Source of the DNA: Desulfosediminicola ganghwensis
GTDB taxonomy: Bacteria; Desulfobacterota; Desulfobulbia; Desulfobulbales; Desulfocapsaceae
Assembly (NCBI RefSeq): GCF_005116675.2
Contig: NZ_CP050699.1
Location: 682,001-746,000, forward strand
DNA: 64,000 nt
Direction of reading: 5' to 3'
Each line of letters begins with the position of its first letter. The first letter of the stretch is position 1. The position numbers and the translations under genes are program-made. The notes beneath the pieces were generated by a model. The model was not told the origin of the DNA and searched no databases. It saw only the letters and a program-made list of their open reading frames with translations. Of this stretch, positions 18,924 through 27,635 are shown piece by piece.

Positions 18924-20381
18924 TTAACGGTGGGCTACACGTACACCCAGTTGAAGGCTTTTTTCGATATTAAAGGCTGTTTTCAGGAGAACATCCTCTC
19001 TGAAATGTGCACTCTGCAACTGGATCCCAACAGGCAGACCTTCTTTATTGAAGCCTCCAGGTACCGACATGCCGGGAATACCAGCCAGGTTGGTAGAGAG
19101 GGTGAGGATATCGGTCAGGTACATGGCCAGCGGATCGTCGGAATTCTCGCCTTTTGGCCAGGCAGGTGTCGGAGTTACCGGGGAAACGAGTACGTCACAT
19201 TTCTCAAAGGCCGCCTTGAAATCGTTTAAAATGATGGTTCGTACCTGGGAGGCCTTTTTGTAATAGGCGTCGTAATATCCTGAAGAAAGCGCGTAGGTGC
19301 CAATGAGAATACGTCTTTTTACCTCAGCTCCGAAACCCTTCGAGCGTGTCTCCTTATACATATCAACCAGAGAGGCCGCATCCTGCGCACGATAACCGTA
19401 AGCCACACCGTCAAAGCGGGCGAGGTTTGAGCTTGCTTCCGCCGGTGCTATCAGATAGTAAACAGCGACACAGTAGTCAGTGTGTGGCAGGGACACATCC
19501 ACAATTTCAGCCCCACCCTCTTTTAACACCTTTATGCTGTTTTCAACTATACTGCGCACCTCCGGATCAAGGCCCTCACCAAAATATTCCCTTGGCACAC
19601 CAACGCGAAGCCCTTTCACCCCTTCTACCAGAGATGAGGTGTAATCGGGTGTGTCAATATTCACAGAGGTGGAATCTCGCTGGTCGTAGCCACTGATAAC
19701 ATTCATCATCAGGGCACAGTCAGACACATCACGGGACAGCGGTCCGATCTGATCCAGCGAAGAGGCAAATGCTACCAGCCCGTAACGGGAAACCCTACCG
19801 TATGTTGGCTTCATTCCCACTACACCGCACAAAGAGGCAGGCTGCCTAATCGAACCACCGGTATCAGATCCGAGAGTGACCAGACACTCACCAGCAGCGA
19901 CAGCGGCGGCCGAACCACCAGAGGAACCACCGGCTACGTACCCCTCCCTCCAGGGGTTTTCAGGTACTCCGAACTTACATGTTTCAGAGGTCGAGCCCAT
20001 GGCAAATTCATCCATGGTCAGTTTACCTAATACAACACCGCCCTCTTTTTTAATCTTTTCAACAACGGTGGCGTCGTAGGGGGGGATAAAGTTGCCAAGA
20101 ATATCAGACCCGCAGGTTGTTCGCACTCCCTCGGTACATAACAGGTCTTTCAGCGCCAGAGGAATACCGAGCAGTTTACCGTTTTCCCCATTCGCTCTTT
20201 TGGAATCGGCCTGTTCCGCCTGGGCAACTGCGGACTCTTCATCATGGGAAATAAAAGCCTGAACCTGGGGTTCGACTTCGGCTATTCTGTCCAGGCAGCT
20301 TCTGGTCAGCTCAACCGATGACAACTCGCCAGACTCCATTTTTTCCATGGCCTCTGCCATGGTCAGCTCATAAGGTTTCAT
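18924..20381 (-). CDS. gatA: Asp-tRNA(Asn)/Glu-tRNA(Gln) amidotransferase subunit A
   Basis: The amidase subunit of GatCAB, which frees ammonia from glutamine for the transamidation of Glu-tRNA(Gln) and Asp-tRNA(Asn). The Ser-cisSer-Lys triad is visible: Lys in GIPLALKDLL (near 76), the cis-Ser in GGSSGGSAAAVAAG (near 152) and the nucleophile Ser in SDTGGSIRQPAS (near 175). The length of 485 residues is typical. gatC lies 83 bases upstream on the same strand, while gatB is separate, at 47.2 kb. Confidence 0.96.
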   Translation of the reverse strand: MKPYELTMAEAMEKMESGELSSVELTRSCLDRIAEVEPQVQAFISHDEESAVAQAEQADSKRANGENGKLLGIPLALKDLLCTEGVRTTCGSDILGNFIPPYDATVVEKIKKEGGVVLGKLTMDEFAMGSTSETCKFGVPENPWREGYVAGGSSGGSAAAVAAGECLVTLGSDTGGSIRQPASLCGVVGMKPTYGRVSRYGLVAFASSLDQIGPLSRDVSDCALMMNVISGYDQRDSTSVNIDTPDYTSSLVEGVKGLRVGVPREYFGEGLDPEVRSIVENSIKVLKEGGAEIVDVSLPHTDYCVAVYYLIAPAEASSNLARFDGVAYGYRAQDAASLVDMYKETRSKGFGAEVKRRILIGTYALSSGYYDAYYKKASQVRTIILNDFKAAFEKCDVLVSPVTPTPAWPKGENSDDPLAMYLTDILTLSTNLAGIPGMSVPGGFNKEGLPVGIQLQSAHFREDVLLKTAFNIEKSLQLGVRVAHR

Positions 20382-20464
20382 TATTTACCTCTGAAAACAG
20401 GCCTATGCCTAATTGAATTGATTCAGTGATTACTTTTAAGGCGCGAGATAGATTGTCTCACAGT

Positions 20465-20749
20465 TTAGATAACCCTGGGAACCTTGAACATTTCACCATT
20501 ATCTTCCGGAGCATTTGCAATGGCATCTTCTCTGGGTAATGATTTATGCACCTTATCCTCGCGGAAGGCGTTCACTGATTGATGAGCATGGGTGGTGGGA
20601 GCTATGTTTTCCGTATCGAGTTCAGAAAGCTTATCCACATAACTGAGGATTGTATCAAGCTGAGCTGTCATCTTCACAAGCTCATCCTCATCAAGATTGA
20701 GGCGTGCCAAATGAGCCACGTGCAATACTTCTTCTCGTGTAATTTTCAT
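20465..20749 (-). CDS. gatC: Asp-tRNA(Asn)/Glu-tRNA(Gln) amidotransferase subunit C
   Basis: A 94-residue GatC, the small subunit that wraps around GatA and stabilises the GatAB complex. It begins with the family pattern MKITREEVLHVAHLARLNLDEDEL and has the LDTILSYVDKLSELDTENIAPTTH core and a C-terminal VPRVI. It starts 50 bases after the HD-GYP gene and precedes gatA. Confidence 0.94.
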   Translation of the reverse strand: MKITREEVLHVAHLARLNLDEDELVKMTAQLDTILSYVDKLSELDTENIAPTTHAHQSVNAFREDKVHKSLPREDAIANAPEDNGEMFKVPRVI

Positions 20750-20798
20750 ATTATCTTCAGTATATTCTGGGTGTTACTTTTATAAGATGCACAACGTG

Positions 20799-21905
20799 CT
20801 ATTTGATTCGCCCATAGACTTCCCCTGTTTCCCGCTGAGAAAAAACACCGTTGTAGGGGATAAAATCAACAACACTTCTGGAAAAATACTCCACGGTGTC
20901 ATAATCAAAATGTGTACCACTGCATTTATACAACTCTTCCAGTGCCTCGTCCATATTGAGATTTTGTCTATAGTTTCTTTTCGAGGTCATGGCATCATAA
21001 CTATCGACAACTATAAGTATCCTGGTCAGAAGGTCGAGATCCTCACCACTTAAGCCGTCGGGATATCCTTTACCATCCATTCGTTCATGATGATGTCGGA
21101 TTATAAACTGCTCCCGATCCAGAAAAGGAAGCGGTTGCAGAATGTTCGCACCAATTGTGGGGTGTTTTTTTATAGTATGCCACTCATCATCAGTGAGGGT
21201 ACCTGCTTTCTGAATACAGCTGAGGTCTACTACAAGTTTACCTATATCGTGCAGTTGTGCGGCGCGGCGGAGAATCATCAGCTCATCAGTGCTGAGATCC
21301 ATGCTTTTTCCCAATAGAAGCGCATACTCAGTAACACGCATGGTGTGACCGGCGGTATACTGGTCTTTTTCCTCCATTAATGTCTGGAGGCTTGACATAA
21401 ACTGAACAGTCGACTTCTCCAGATTGCTACTGTACTGCTGCAGTAATCTGTTGGTTTCTTCAAGTTCGGAAGCTTTTTTGCGATTATCGCTTTCAAGCGC
21501 TGACTTATAGCGACGCTCTTTCAATATAAATGTTCTTTTTTCTATGGCCCTTCGTATTTTAATGTCGAAGATGTCTAAATCTTCTATGGGCTTGGTCAGA
21601 AAATCGTATGCTCCGAGATTGATTGCTTTCATCGCATAATCCATGGAACCTGCGCCGGTCAGAAAGAGCACCGGAATATCGAGCTTGAGCATATTCAGGG
21701 TGGACATGGTTTGAAAGCCGTCCATGTCCGGCATGTTAATATCGAGAATGATGACATCAAAGCTGTCATCTACAATATCAATGATTGTCTGGCCGTCCTG
21801 GGCGGTGTGCACTTTGTGTCCAAACATCTCCAGTACTCTGGATATGGTGGAAAGCACCAACGGGTCATCATCCGCTATAAGAATTTTCGACTGCTTGCTC
21901 TTCAA
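20799..21905 (-). CDS. Response regulator with HD-GYP phosphodiesterase domain
   Basis: A 368-residue protein. The N-terminal receiver has Asp12-14 and the phospho-acceptor Asp55 (VIILDINMPDMDG). A coiled coil follows at about 115-165. The HD-GYP domain from about 180 has HTMRVTEYA, LHDIGK, RHHHERMDGKGYPDGL and SYDAMTSKRNYR, so all metal and signature residues appear present. It should hydrolyse cyclic di-GMP on phosphorylation. The start is TTG at 21905 with GGAG ten bases upstream. It is upstream of gatC on the same strand. No partner kinase is adjacent. Confidence 0.93.
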   Translation of the reverse strand: MKSKQSKILIADDDPLVLSTISRVLEMFGHKVHTAQDGQTIIDIVDDSFDVIILDINMPDMDGFQTMSTLNMLKLDIPVLFLTGAGSMDYAMKAINLGAYDFLTKPIEDLDIFDIKIRRAIEKRTFILKERRYKSALESDNRKKASELEETNRLLQQYSSNLEKSTVQFMSSLQTLMEEKDQYTAGHTMRVTEYALLLGKSMDLSTDELMILRRAAQLHDIGKLVVDLSCIQKAGTLTDDEWHTIKKHPTIGANILQPLPFLDREQFIIRHHHERMDGKGYPDGLSGEDLDLLTRILIVVDSYDAMTSKRNYRQNLNMDEALEELYKCSGTHFDYDTVEYFSRSVVDFIPYNGVFSQRETGEVYGRIK

Positions 21906-22276
21906 AAGTCACTATCTCCATAAAAATATCTGAACAGTTCGCAAGATTACATTCTCCAGTTGTTTTTTGCAACTTTGCTGAACTATCTATTATTTATATG
22001 GTCCAGCGTATGTTTTTTTACATTTCCGTAAACATTACAACAGGATCACTTTCATTGAATGGCAACCCGCTCAAACCTGATACCAACCCAACCAGTTCAT
22101 TCTTCCCGGTAGATATGGCAAATAAAAATTTAATTACCTCTAAAGCTCAACTTCAAGAAGTGAGAAGAAAAGTGACACGAGTAACAGTTTAAAGCCGAAA
22201 AACTCTAAGCTACAAGCCGGTCCGTCACCTCTATCACCTCACCATTTCAAGCTGTAGATCAAGGGTCATCATAAAT
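21906..22276. other. Intergenic region upstream of the HD-GYP gene
   Basis: About 370 bases between the yedE terminator and the HD-GYP regulator. A 64-codon ORF at 21998-22192 has no ribosome site or recognisable protein, so I do not call it. The stretch probably holds the leftward promoter of the HD-GYP/gat operon. Confidence 0.4.
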
Positions 22277-22315
22277 AAAAAAGGCCATACCCCTCAAAGG
22301 AGAGGTACGGCCTTT
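22277..22315 (-). terminator. Rho-independent terminator of the YedE gene
   Basis: On the minus strand a GGCC-based stem with two G-U wobbles is followed by a run of U. The wobbles pair only in the minus-strand RNA, which supports leftward use. Confidence 0.8.
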
Positions 22316-22341
22316 CAAACTGGTTACAGATGATCTTTGTA

Positions 22342-23586
22342 TCACATAGGTACGATTAATTTATTCGTATCCTCGTTCCAGGTAACCACCACATACCAGA
22401 TCATCATTGCGCCAACGATGAGGGTCAGCGTTCCACCATAACCAAAGACGTCCGGGAGATAGACATAAGAGCCTAAAACACCATCACTCTCAAAATCATT
22501 ATCCTTGATCCAGGCTGTCATCATGGAAGTCGACAGAGCAAAGAACGGCACCACCATCATCAGTTTTACCTGCCCCTCGCCAACCCTCCATAAAGTGCCT
22601 GAACCGCAACCACCGGCAAACATGGCACCAAGACCGAAAACAAAACCGCCTACAACACTTCCCCAACCGAAAGTACCGCGTACATAGTGAGCCGGGTTTA
22701 AAACAGCTTCACCTTCTGCTCGCATTGGTACTCCGTACTTAAGAACAGCAGCACCAATTGCCACAATAACGATGGAGAGCATTACGGACTTGGCCATGGT
22801 GCAGTCACCGGTCATATGTGGTTCACGGAACCCCTGTACCATACACCAGCGACCACGCTGCATCGCATACCCCAAAGCTGCAGATATCACAAGAATACCA
22901 CTCAGTGATGCCACATAATCACTGTCTTCATTCCCTGCGTACGCATACGCTCCCGCAATAATCGCGACAATAGCTACCACTGCCAGAACAGGGCTTGCTG
23001 GACCAGGGATGGAGAATGTTTTTGAACCTGTTGAACCCCAGGTGATATGTTCCATTTCAAGATAAAGCAGCTTAAGGCCCAGAATTACCCCAAACACCAG
23101 TCCGAGCATCATGGAGAATCCATTGGCAGAAAGATTGCCTATGGCATTATAGAAACCACCAACATTACAACCACCTGCCAGCGATGCCCCAACACCCATC
23201 AAAATACCGGCGATTACGGCTTTAACCATCTCCCGGTAAGGGGGAATTCTCAGTGCAAAATCTTTTCCCAGACAGGCGGAAATAAATGCACCAGCAATAA
23301 ATCCCAACCCTATTACCGAACCTGAGTTAATAAAAATAGATCTCGGTACCTCCTCGTACAGGGCCAGCAACCCAGAATCAGAGCCAAAGACTGAAGCGAC
23401 TCCATACATCATCCAGTCCCCCCAACTCCTTAGCGCACCCACAGCTCCCCACGGTCTCCACCACGCCATAATCATAACAGAAAGAAAGCCAACCACCACG
23501 CCTGTTACGGTTGGGTTCCACTCTGTCTGGCAAAGCGTTTTATACAATTCCTTCACCTTAGATGCTAATACGGATTCTGCACTCAT
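22342..23586 (-). CDS. yedE: YeeE/YedE-family sulfur-compound transporter
   Basis: A 414-residue polytopic inner-membrane protein of the YeeE/YedE family, which includes the thiosulfate importer TsuA. Two repeated halves each contain the signature GGC: LAGGCNVGGFYNA around Cys140 and FAGGCGSGTLWR around Cys327. A Cys248 in QRGRWCMVQGF and Cys262 complete the set thought to pass the sulfur compound. It is transcribed away from a TusA gene across a 321-base promoter region, the common YedE-TusA arrangement. The substrate could be thiosulfate, another sulfur species or a selenium compound; the sequence does not decide. Confidence 0.87.
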   Translation of the reverse strand: MSAESVLASKVKELYKTLCQTEWNPTVTGVVVGFLSVMIMAWWRPWGAVGALRSWGDWMMYGVASVFGSDSGLLALYEEVPRSIFINSGSVIGLGFIAGAFISACLGKDFALRIPPYREMVKAVIAGILMGVGASLAGGCNVGGFYNAIGNLSANGFSMMLGLVFGVILGLKLLYLEMEHITWGSTGSKTFSIPGPASPVLAVVAIVAIIAGAYAYAGNEDSDYVASLSGILVISAALGYAMQRGRWCMVQGFREPHMTGDCTMAKSVMLSIVIVAIGAAVLKYGVPMRAEGEAVLNPAHYVRGTFGWGSVVGGFVFGLGAMFAGGCGSGTLWRVGEGQVKLMMVVPFFALSTSMMTAWIKDNDFESDGVLGSYVYLPDVFGYGGTLTLIVGAMMIWYVVVTWNEDTNKLIVPM

Positions 23587-23907
23587 TAATTCCCTCCAGC
23601 TTTTACGTCATATAGGTGTACAAATTCGCCAAAATAAATACTGCTTTACAACTACCTATTTTTTTTGTCAAGCACCACAAAAATGAATAGTCATTCACTC
23701 GATATTTAACCTCCACAGCGTCGTACAAAATTGGTCTTTTTCTTAGTTATTACAAGGTTCTTGACCCGTTTTTTTCGTTCTTGACAGATTCTGTGCTCTA
23801 CAGTATAGGTCATCTATGTGATCCGCATACTGTGTAGTAGCGGTTTGTTGATTCCTAACATACTACTATGTAGTACAAACAACGCTTAACATTGTCAGGA
23901 GGAAGAC
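23587..23907. promoter_or_regulatory. Divergent promoter region between yedE and tusA
   Basis: An AT-rich region between divergent genes. It includes the tusA promoter and a dyad TACTAC-TAT-GTAGTA at 23861-23875. The sequence GTAGTACAAAC at 23870-23880 recurs inverted upstream of the next gene, at 24238-24248. Confidence 0.6.
23781..23809 (+). promoter_or_regulatory. Sigma-70-type promoter for the tusA cluster
   Basis: TTGACA at 23781-23786, a 17-base spacer and TATAGG at 23804-23809. This predicts a leader of about 90 bases that contains the TACTAC/GTAGTA dyad. Confidence 0.7.
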
Positions 23908-24165
23908 ATGAGTGATTTCAAAAAAGTTGATGATGGTGTTACCCCTAATGCCAAACTGGATGCCAAGGGATTAAGCTGCCCTATGCCCCTTCTTCGTACT
24001 AAAAAAGAGATAGGTAAACTCGCCAGCGGCGAAATTCTTCAGATAGATGGTACCGATCCAGGCTCCAGAAATGATCTGCCCGGTTGGTGTGAACGCGCAG
24101 GACATGAGTACCTGGGTGAGAAGGAAGAAACCGGCTATATCTCCTTCTTTATCAAGAAAGGTTGA
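23908..24165 (+). CDS. tusA: TusA-family sulfurtransferase
   Basis: An 85-residue TusA/SirA/YedF-family protein. The sulfur-carrying Cys24 is in the signature CPMPLLRTKKEI, and the C-terminal half contains IDGTDPGSRNDLPGWCERAGHEYLG. Such proteins carry persulfide sulfur between partners. Its pairing with YedE and DsrE-like genes indicates cytoplasmic sulfur relay rather than the tRNA-thiolation role of E. coli TusA. AGGAGG precedes the ATG. Confidence 0.9.
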   Translation: MSDFKKVDDGVTPNAKLDAKGLSCPMPLLRTKKEIGKLASGEILQIDGTDPGSRNDLPGWCERAGHEYLGEKEETGYISFFIKKG

Positions 24166-24237
24166 TCCTGATCAAAACCGGATTCTCTGATTTTTTTACA
24201 GGGAGTCAACCAGCTTTATAAATCCGCGTCAGGTACT

Positions 24238-24248
24238 GTTTGTACTAC
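24238..24248. promoter_or_regulatory. GTTTGTACTAC motif, inverted copy of the tusA leader motif
   Basis: The 11-base sequence is the reverse complement of 23870-23880 and sits 40 bases before the DsrE-like gene. It is a possible shared operator, or a site for coordinated control of the two parts of the cluster. Confidence 0.4.
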
Positions 24249-24289
24249 AGTTCAACTGTTCGCAGATTTTTTTTTAACAGGAGTACATC

Positions 24290-24604
24290 ATGGCAAAAAG
24301 CTTAGGTATATTTGTCACTACAGAAGACTCAATGGATCATGTCATGGGTATAACCAGGGCAGCAAAAAGCAAAGGATCCTCTGTAAAGATCTTCTTTACC
24401 TGGAAAGCGACACACCTCTCCAAACACCCTGATTTCAAAGAGCTGTGTGAAATAGCAGACGATGTATCCATCTGCGTCGACAGTTACGCGAAGCAAGGAT
24501 ATGATATTAATGACATTCCAGCCGGACTTGATGCCAAGAAAATGGCTACTCAGGCTCAACACGGAATTATCATCGAAGATTACGACTGTTATCTCAGTCT
24601 GTAG
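24290..24604 (+). CDS. DsrE-family sulfur relay protein
   Basis: A 104-residue DsrE/TusD-like protein with the alternating beta-alpha pattern of the family. The likely sulfur-carrying Cys62 is in VSICVDSYAKQGY, the position of the active Cys in DsrE; Cys53 is nearby. It follows tusA by 124 bases and precedes a second DsrE-like gene by 11. The transfer would be of persulfide sulfur among TusA and these subunits. A strong AACAGGAG precedes the ATG. Confidence 0.8.
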   Translation: MAKSLGIFVTTEDSMDHVMGITRAAKSKGSSVKIFFTWKATHLSKHPDFKELCEIADDVSICVDSYAKQGYDINDIPAGLDAKKMATQAQHGIIIEDYDCYLSL

Positions 24605-24615
24605 GAGGTGTAGGG

Positions 24616-24918
24616 ATGGAGTATAACAAAGTATGTTTGATGTTCAGGCATGAGGATTATGCCCTCGACGGCATTCGCTCTGCGCTGGGTCTGGCAGTAG
24701 AAAATATGTACGCATATGGTGTAGTAATGGATAAAGAGCTGCCTGCTTTTGACGATTACACCAAAGAGACCATCGAGATGCTGCGTGACATGGAAGGTGA
24801 TATTCTCACAACAGTTCCAGCCAACATCGAAAAGAGTGATCTTACCGGAATCACACTTGAAGAACTTGGTGAAAAGCTTCGCGAGATGACCCATATCATT
24901 CCTTACGGAATTAAATAG
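24616..24918 (+). CDS. DsrE/DsrF-like small protein
   Basis: A 100-residue protein with the same overall size and strand/helix alternation as DsrE-family subunits. It has only one cysteine (Cys7), in the first strand, and none at the DsrE active-site position, as in the non-catalytic DsrF/TusC type. It starts 11 bases after the DsrE-like gene with GGAGGTG just upstream, so the two are co-translated and probably form a complex. Assignment to DsrF is inference from context and length. Confidence 0.65.
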   Translation: MEYNKVCLMFRHEDYALDGIRSALGLAVENMYAYGVVMDKELPAFDDYTKETIEMLRDMEGDILTTVPANIEKSDLTGITLEELGEKLREMTHIIPYGIK

Positions 24919-24937
24919 AATCCCAAAAGGTACGTAC

Positions 24938-25111
24938 ATGAAGATTCTCAATGTATACAGGTCAGAACCTGATGAGACCGTCAAAAAGCTGGTGGAGATT
25001 GTAACCAGAGACAGAGAGGATGAATCCTTCGACCTCTATGCGGACTCTCCTGATTACGACGCACTTGTAGATAAAATCTTTTCAGCAGATCAGACAATCT
25101 GCTGGTGGTAA
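24938..25111 (+). CDS. 57-aa protein, possible DsrH/TusB-like third subunit
   Basis: A short gene that starts 19 bases after the previous one. It begins MKILNVYRSEPDETV and ends DQTICWW. The C-terminal Cys-Trp resembles the end of DsrH/TusB proteins, but it is little more than half their length, so the fold may be reduced. Weak ribosome site AAAAGG upstream. Its position, third after two DsrE-like genes and before a terminator, mirrors tusD-tusC-tusB order. The function is inferred from position only. Confidence 0.55.
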   Translation: MKILNVYRSEPDETVKKLVEIVTRDREDESFDLYADSPDYDALVDKIFSADQTICWW

Positions 25112-25179
25112 CATAACAGCACTCAGAACGTAATTCCTCACCACACATCTATATATTTTCGATAGTTGCTGTTTTAACT

Positions 25180-25220
25180 CCGGATCATTTTTTTTTATAA
25201 GATGATCCGGAAATTTTTTT
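25180..25220 (+). terminator. Terminator of the tusA/dsrE-like cluster
   Basis: CCGGATCAT, a T-rich loop and ATGATCCGG, followed by AAATTTTTTT. It is 68 bases after the 57-residue gene. Confidence 0.88.
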
Positions 25221-25433
25221 GGCAATCAATGATATCCCTCTTTGTGTCATTCTCATCCAGAAAAAATAAGCGTCTAATTCATGCCGTTTACGAGTGACAC
25301 TGCAGAGTCATGGTTAAGCTACTCATTTTTTTTTCAAAATAATGAATAGTAACCATCCGTACTCCACCTCTCCTCCTGCCACAGGCGTCCCTGAATGTTC
25401 ACCGGTTCATGCTGAGCTCATGTCGCAATCATT
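25221..25433. other. Intergenic region between convergent genes
   Basis: Some 210 bases between the dsrE-cluster terminator and the 3' end of the serine hydrolase gene. I see no gene or structure in it. Confidence 0.4.
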
Positions 25434-26549
25434 CTATCGTATACTATCCAGAACCTTGTTCATCACCAGATTGTGAATAGCAGGTCTGAATGCCCGTATT
25501 TTGTCGTTCATCCTGCTTGGATGAACCCTGTTGGTCAAAAGCACCACGGATATCCCTCTTTCGAGATCCATCCAGAACGATGTTCCTGTGAAGCCGAGAT
25601 GGCCGACGCTCCTTGGTGAAAAATATTTGCCTGCGCTTGAAGCTTCAGCCGAAGGTGAATCAAATCCATAACACCATGTTGAGCCCTCAACTCTCGTCAT
25701 AAGCTTTTTCAGCATGCGTCCTGAAATCATTTTTGAACAGTCCCTGCCACCCCAGACAGCACCGAGTGTTGAACAGAGTCTCGTTACTCCTTCCACAGTC
25801 CCGAAGAGCCCTGCGTGACCGGCAACTCCCCCCAGGGCTCGACAATTGTCATCATCTACTTTTCCACAAAGCCAGGAATGGGACCAGGGACAAATTTCTG
25901 TGTATGCATACGACCGATCAGCTTTATCCTGATCGTCAGGTATAAAAAACAACTGTTCAGACAGCCCCAGGGGCTCAGCTATTTTCTCCTTGAAGTACGC
26001 ATCGAGTGATTTTCCTGAACAGCGCTCCACTATCTGACCAAGCAGCAGGTAGCCAAGATCACTATAAATGTGTTTGGTGCCGCTTCTATACTGGAGAGGC
26101 TCTTTAAGCAAAGTTTTCAGCAGCCAATCGGCTCTCAGCTGTTTCGGTACCCCCAACAGCTTAACGTAATACGGGCGGTGCGCCGGTAAACCTGAGCAAT
26201 GGGAAAGTAGTTGCCATAGCTCTATATCTGCCGTTTCCCGGCTCATGTCAATATCCTGAAAAAGCGTTGATACAGCTGTATTCATTGTTAAAATTTTATT
26301 TTCAACAAGGTTTGCAACCAGCAGAGTTGTAACGAGAGGCTTGGTCAATGATGCTAAATCAAAAACTGTCTTCTCATCAACAGCTTTATCACGTTGATAT
26401 TTATGACAATATCCAGAAAAATATTTCTTTTCAAATTGTACTCTTTCGCTTTCTACAACCACTGACAGCGACAAGCCGCAGCTCACCCCGTTTTCAACAC
26501 CGCTATCCAACAGTGACTGGATTTCATCTCGTCTATTCATAATTTCCAT
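25434..26549 (-). CDS. Beta-lactamase-family (class C-like) serine hydrolase
   Basis: A 371-residue member of the serine beta-lactamase/penicillin-binding-protein-like family. The nucleophile is Ser67 in SLTK, the S-x-x-K motif. The second motif appears as YSDLGY rather than Y-x-N, and HLGFTGTS near 305 replaces the K-T-G box. No signal peptide is visible, so it may be a cytoplasmic esterase or peptidase, not a resistance enzyme. The ATG at 26549 is used; an ATG at 26540 is possible. Its start borders the oriC candidate. Confidence 0.8.
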   Translation of the reverse strand: MEIMNRRDEIQSLLDSGVENGVSCGLSLSVVVESERVQFEKKYFSGYCHKYQRDKAVDEKTVFDLASLTKPLVTTLLVANLVENKILTMNTAVSTLFQDIDMSRETADIELWQLLSHCSGLPAHRPYYVKLLGVPKQLRADWLLKTLLKEPLQYRSGTKHIYSDLGYLLLGQIVERCSGKSLDAYFKEKIAEPLGLSEQLFFIPDDQDKADRSYAYTEICPWSHSWLCGKVDDDNCRALGGVAGHAGLFGTVEGVTRLCSTLGAVWGGRDCSKMISGRMLKKLMTRVEGSTWCYGFDSPSAEASSAGKYFSPRSVGHLGFTGTSFWMDLERGISVVLLTNRVHPSRMNDKIRAFRPAIHNLVMNKVLDSIR

Positions 26550-27635
26550 ATGGGATGTTGATAGTTATCAACAACATTAAGTCTTCGTTTTTTCAGCTTA
26601 ACCACTTATAGCAAGTAGAGTTATCAACATTTTTCAACATAGTTATCAACATTTTGACAAATTCAGATTGTGGAAAAGTTATTCACAGTCTGTTGATAAC
26701 TATGTTGAAAACGAGTAATCCACAAAATCAGTGATGTTTCCCCAAACACCATTGTGAAAAAAAAAATCTAATATCTCAGTTAGATGATCAAGATATCAAC
26801 ATATCAACCGGCTTAATAAATATAATCTTTTAAAAGACTAATAAGAAGGGGACTACCTACCAGGTAGACTGGAAGTTTTTCTCAACGTGTAACAATGAAC
26901 AGGTGTTTTTCTTTTTTTCTTTAAGGGATCTTAAAATCAGCGATTGCTCTCACCTGCACCGAGGTTTCACCTGCCCTTAGATTTCATACTGGTAAACAGG
27001 CTTTTTTTTCAATTTATCTGAAAAAGGTATCAGGGTATCTCTTTGCTTCCGACTGTCTCAAAAAGAGGCTATAGAGACTCTCATTGAGAATGTTTTAGTG
27101 AACAATCGAGCCAAGAAAGAGACAGATGACAAAAAAAGTGCATTTGAGAATATAGTCTGCTTTTCCTCTAAATCTTAAAGCTGGAATTAAAATTACACAA
27201 TATTTCAATGTGATAGATGTTTATTTTTCTGATTGCTCGTACTATTTTCTGCAAAATTGATAGCAAATCTGCAGAAAATGTTCAGATTTGTCCCTTCAAT
27301 ACAGCTCAGATACCATTATTTTATTGAATTTTTCGCATATTTTTACTAGATTGAGTAGTTGTTTCTAAATCTACTATCTACCTGATTTATCGAGCTTAAT
27401 TGAATTTCATTTCCGGTCACTAGAACCGATTTTAATAGGGGTGGCAAATTGCAGAGATAAGCCAGCAAAAAGAGTAGCTTATCTGGATCATCCTCCCCAA
27501 TAATGCCGAATTCAAGGTCACGAAGAAAAAAACATCATTTAAAGCAAGTGATTACAACTGTTTTATTGTTCGGAACCTACTGCGATACAGGAAAATTTCT
27601 TATAAATCCTTGAGGATGAAATAAAGGAGTTTCGG
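26550..27635. other. Candidate chromosomal replication origin (oriC) region
   Basis: About 1.1 kb of AT-rich DNA without a gene, directly upstream of dnaN. DnaA-box-like nonamers cluster at its left: TTATCAACA at 26565, 26621 and 26643, the same inverted at 26691-26699, TTATTCACA at 26679, TAATCCACA at 26716 and near-matches TTTTCAACA at 26631 (inverted at 26703), TTTTCCACA inverted at 26669 and ATATCAACA at 26793. An AT-rich stretch at about 26755-26850, candidate unwinding element, follows. The right-hand 700 bases show only small dyads (26853-26867; 27455-27484). Parallels with other origins are known; activity is inferred. Confidence 0.82.
26631..26711. repeat. 21-bp perfect inverted repeat carrying DnaA boxes
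   Basis: The 21 bases at 26631-26651 (starting TTTTCAACATAG) reappear as a perfect reverse complement at 26691-26711, with 39 bases between. Each arm holds one TTATCAACA box and one TTTTCAACA near-box; the middle holds TTATTCACA. Confidence 0.9.

Noticed and set aside
21998-22192. 64-codon ORF upstream of the HD-GYP gene
   Set aside because: No ribosome site and no recognisable sequence.
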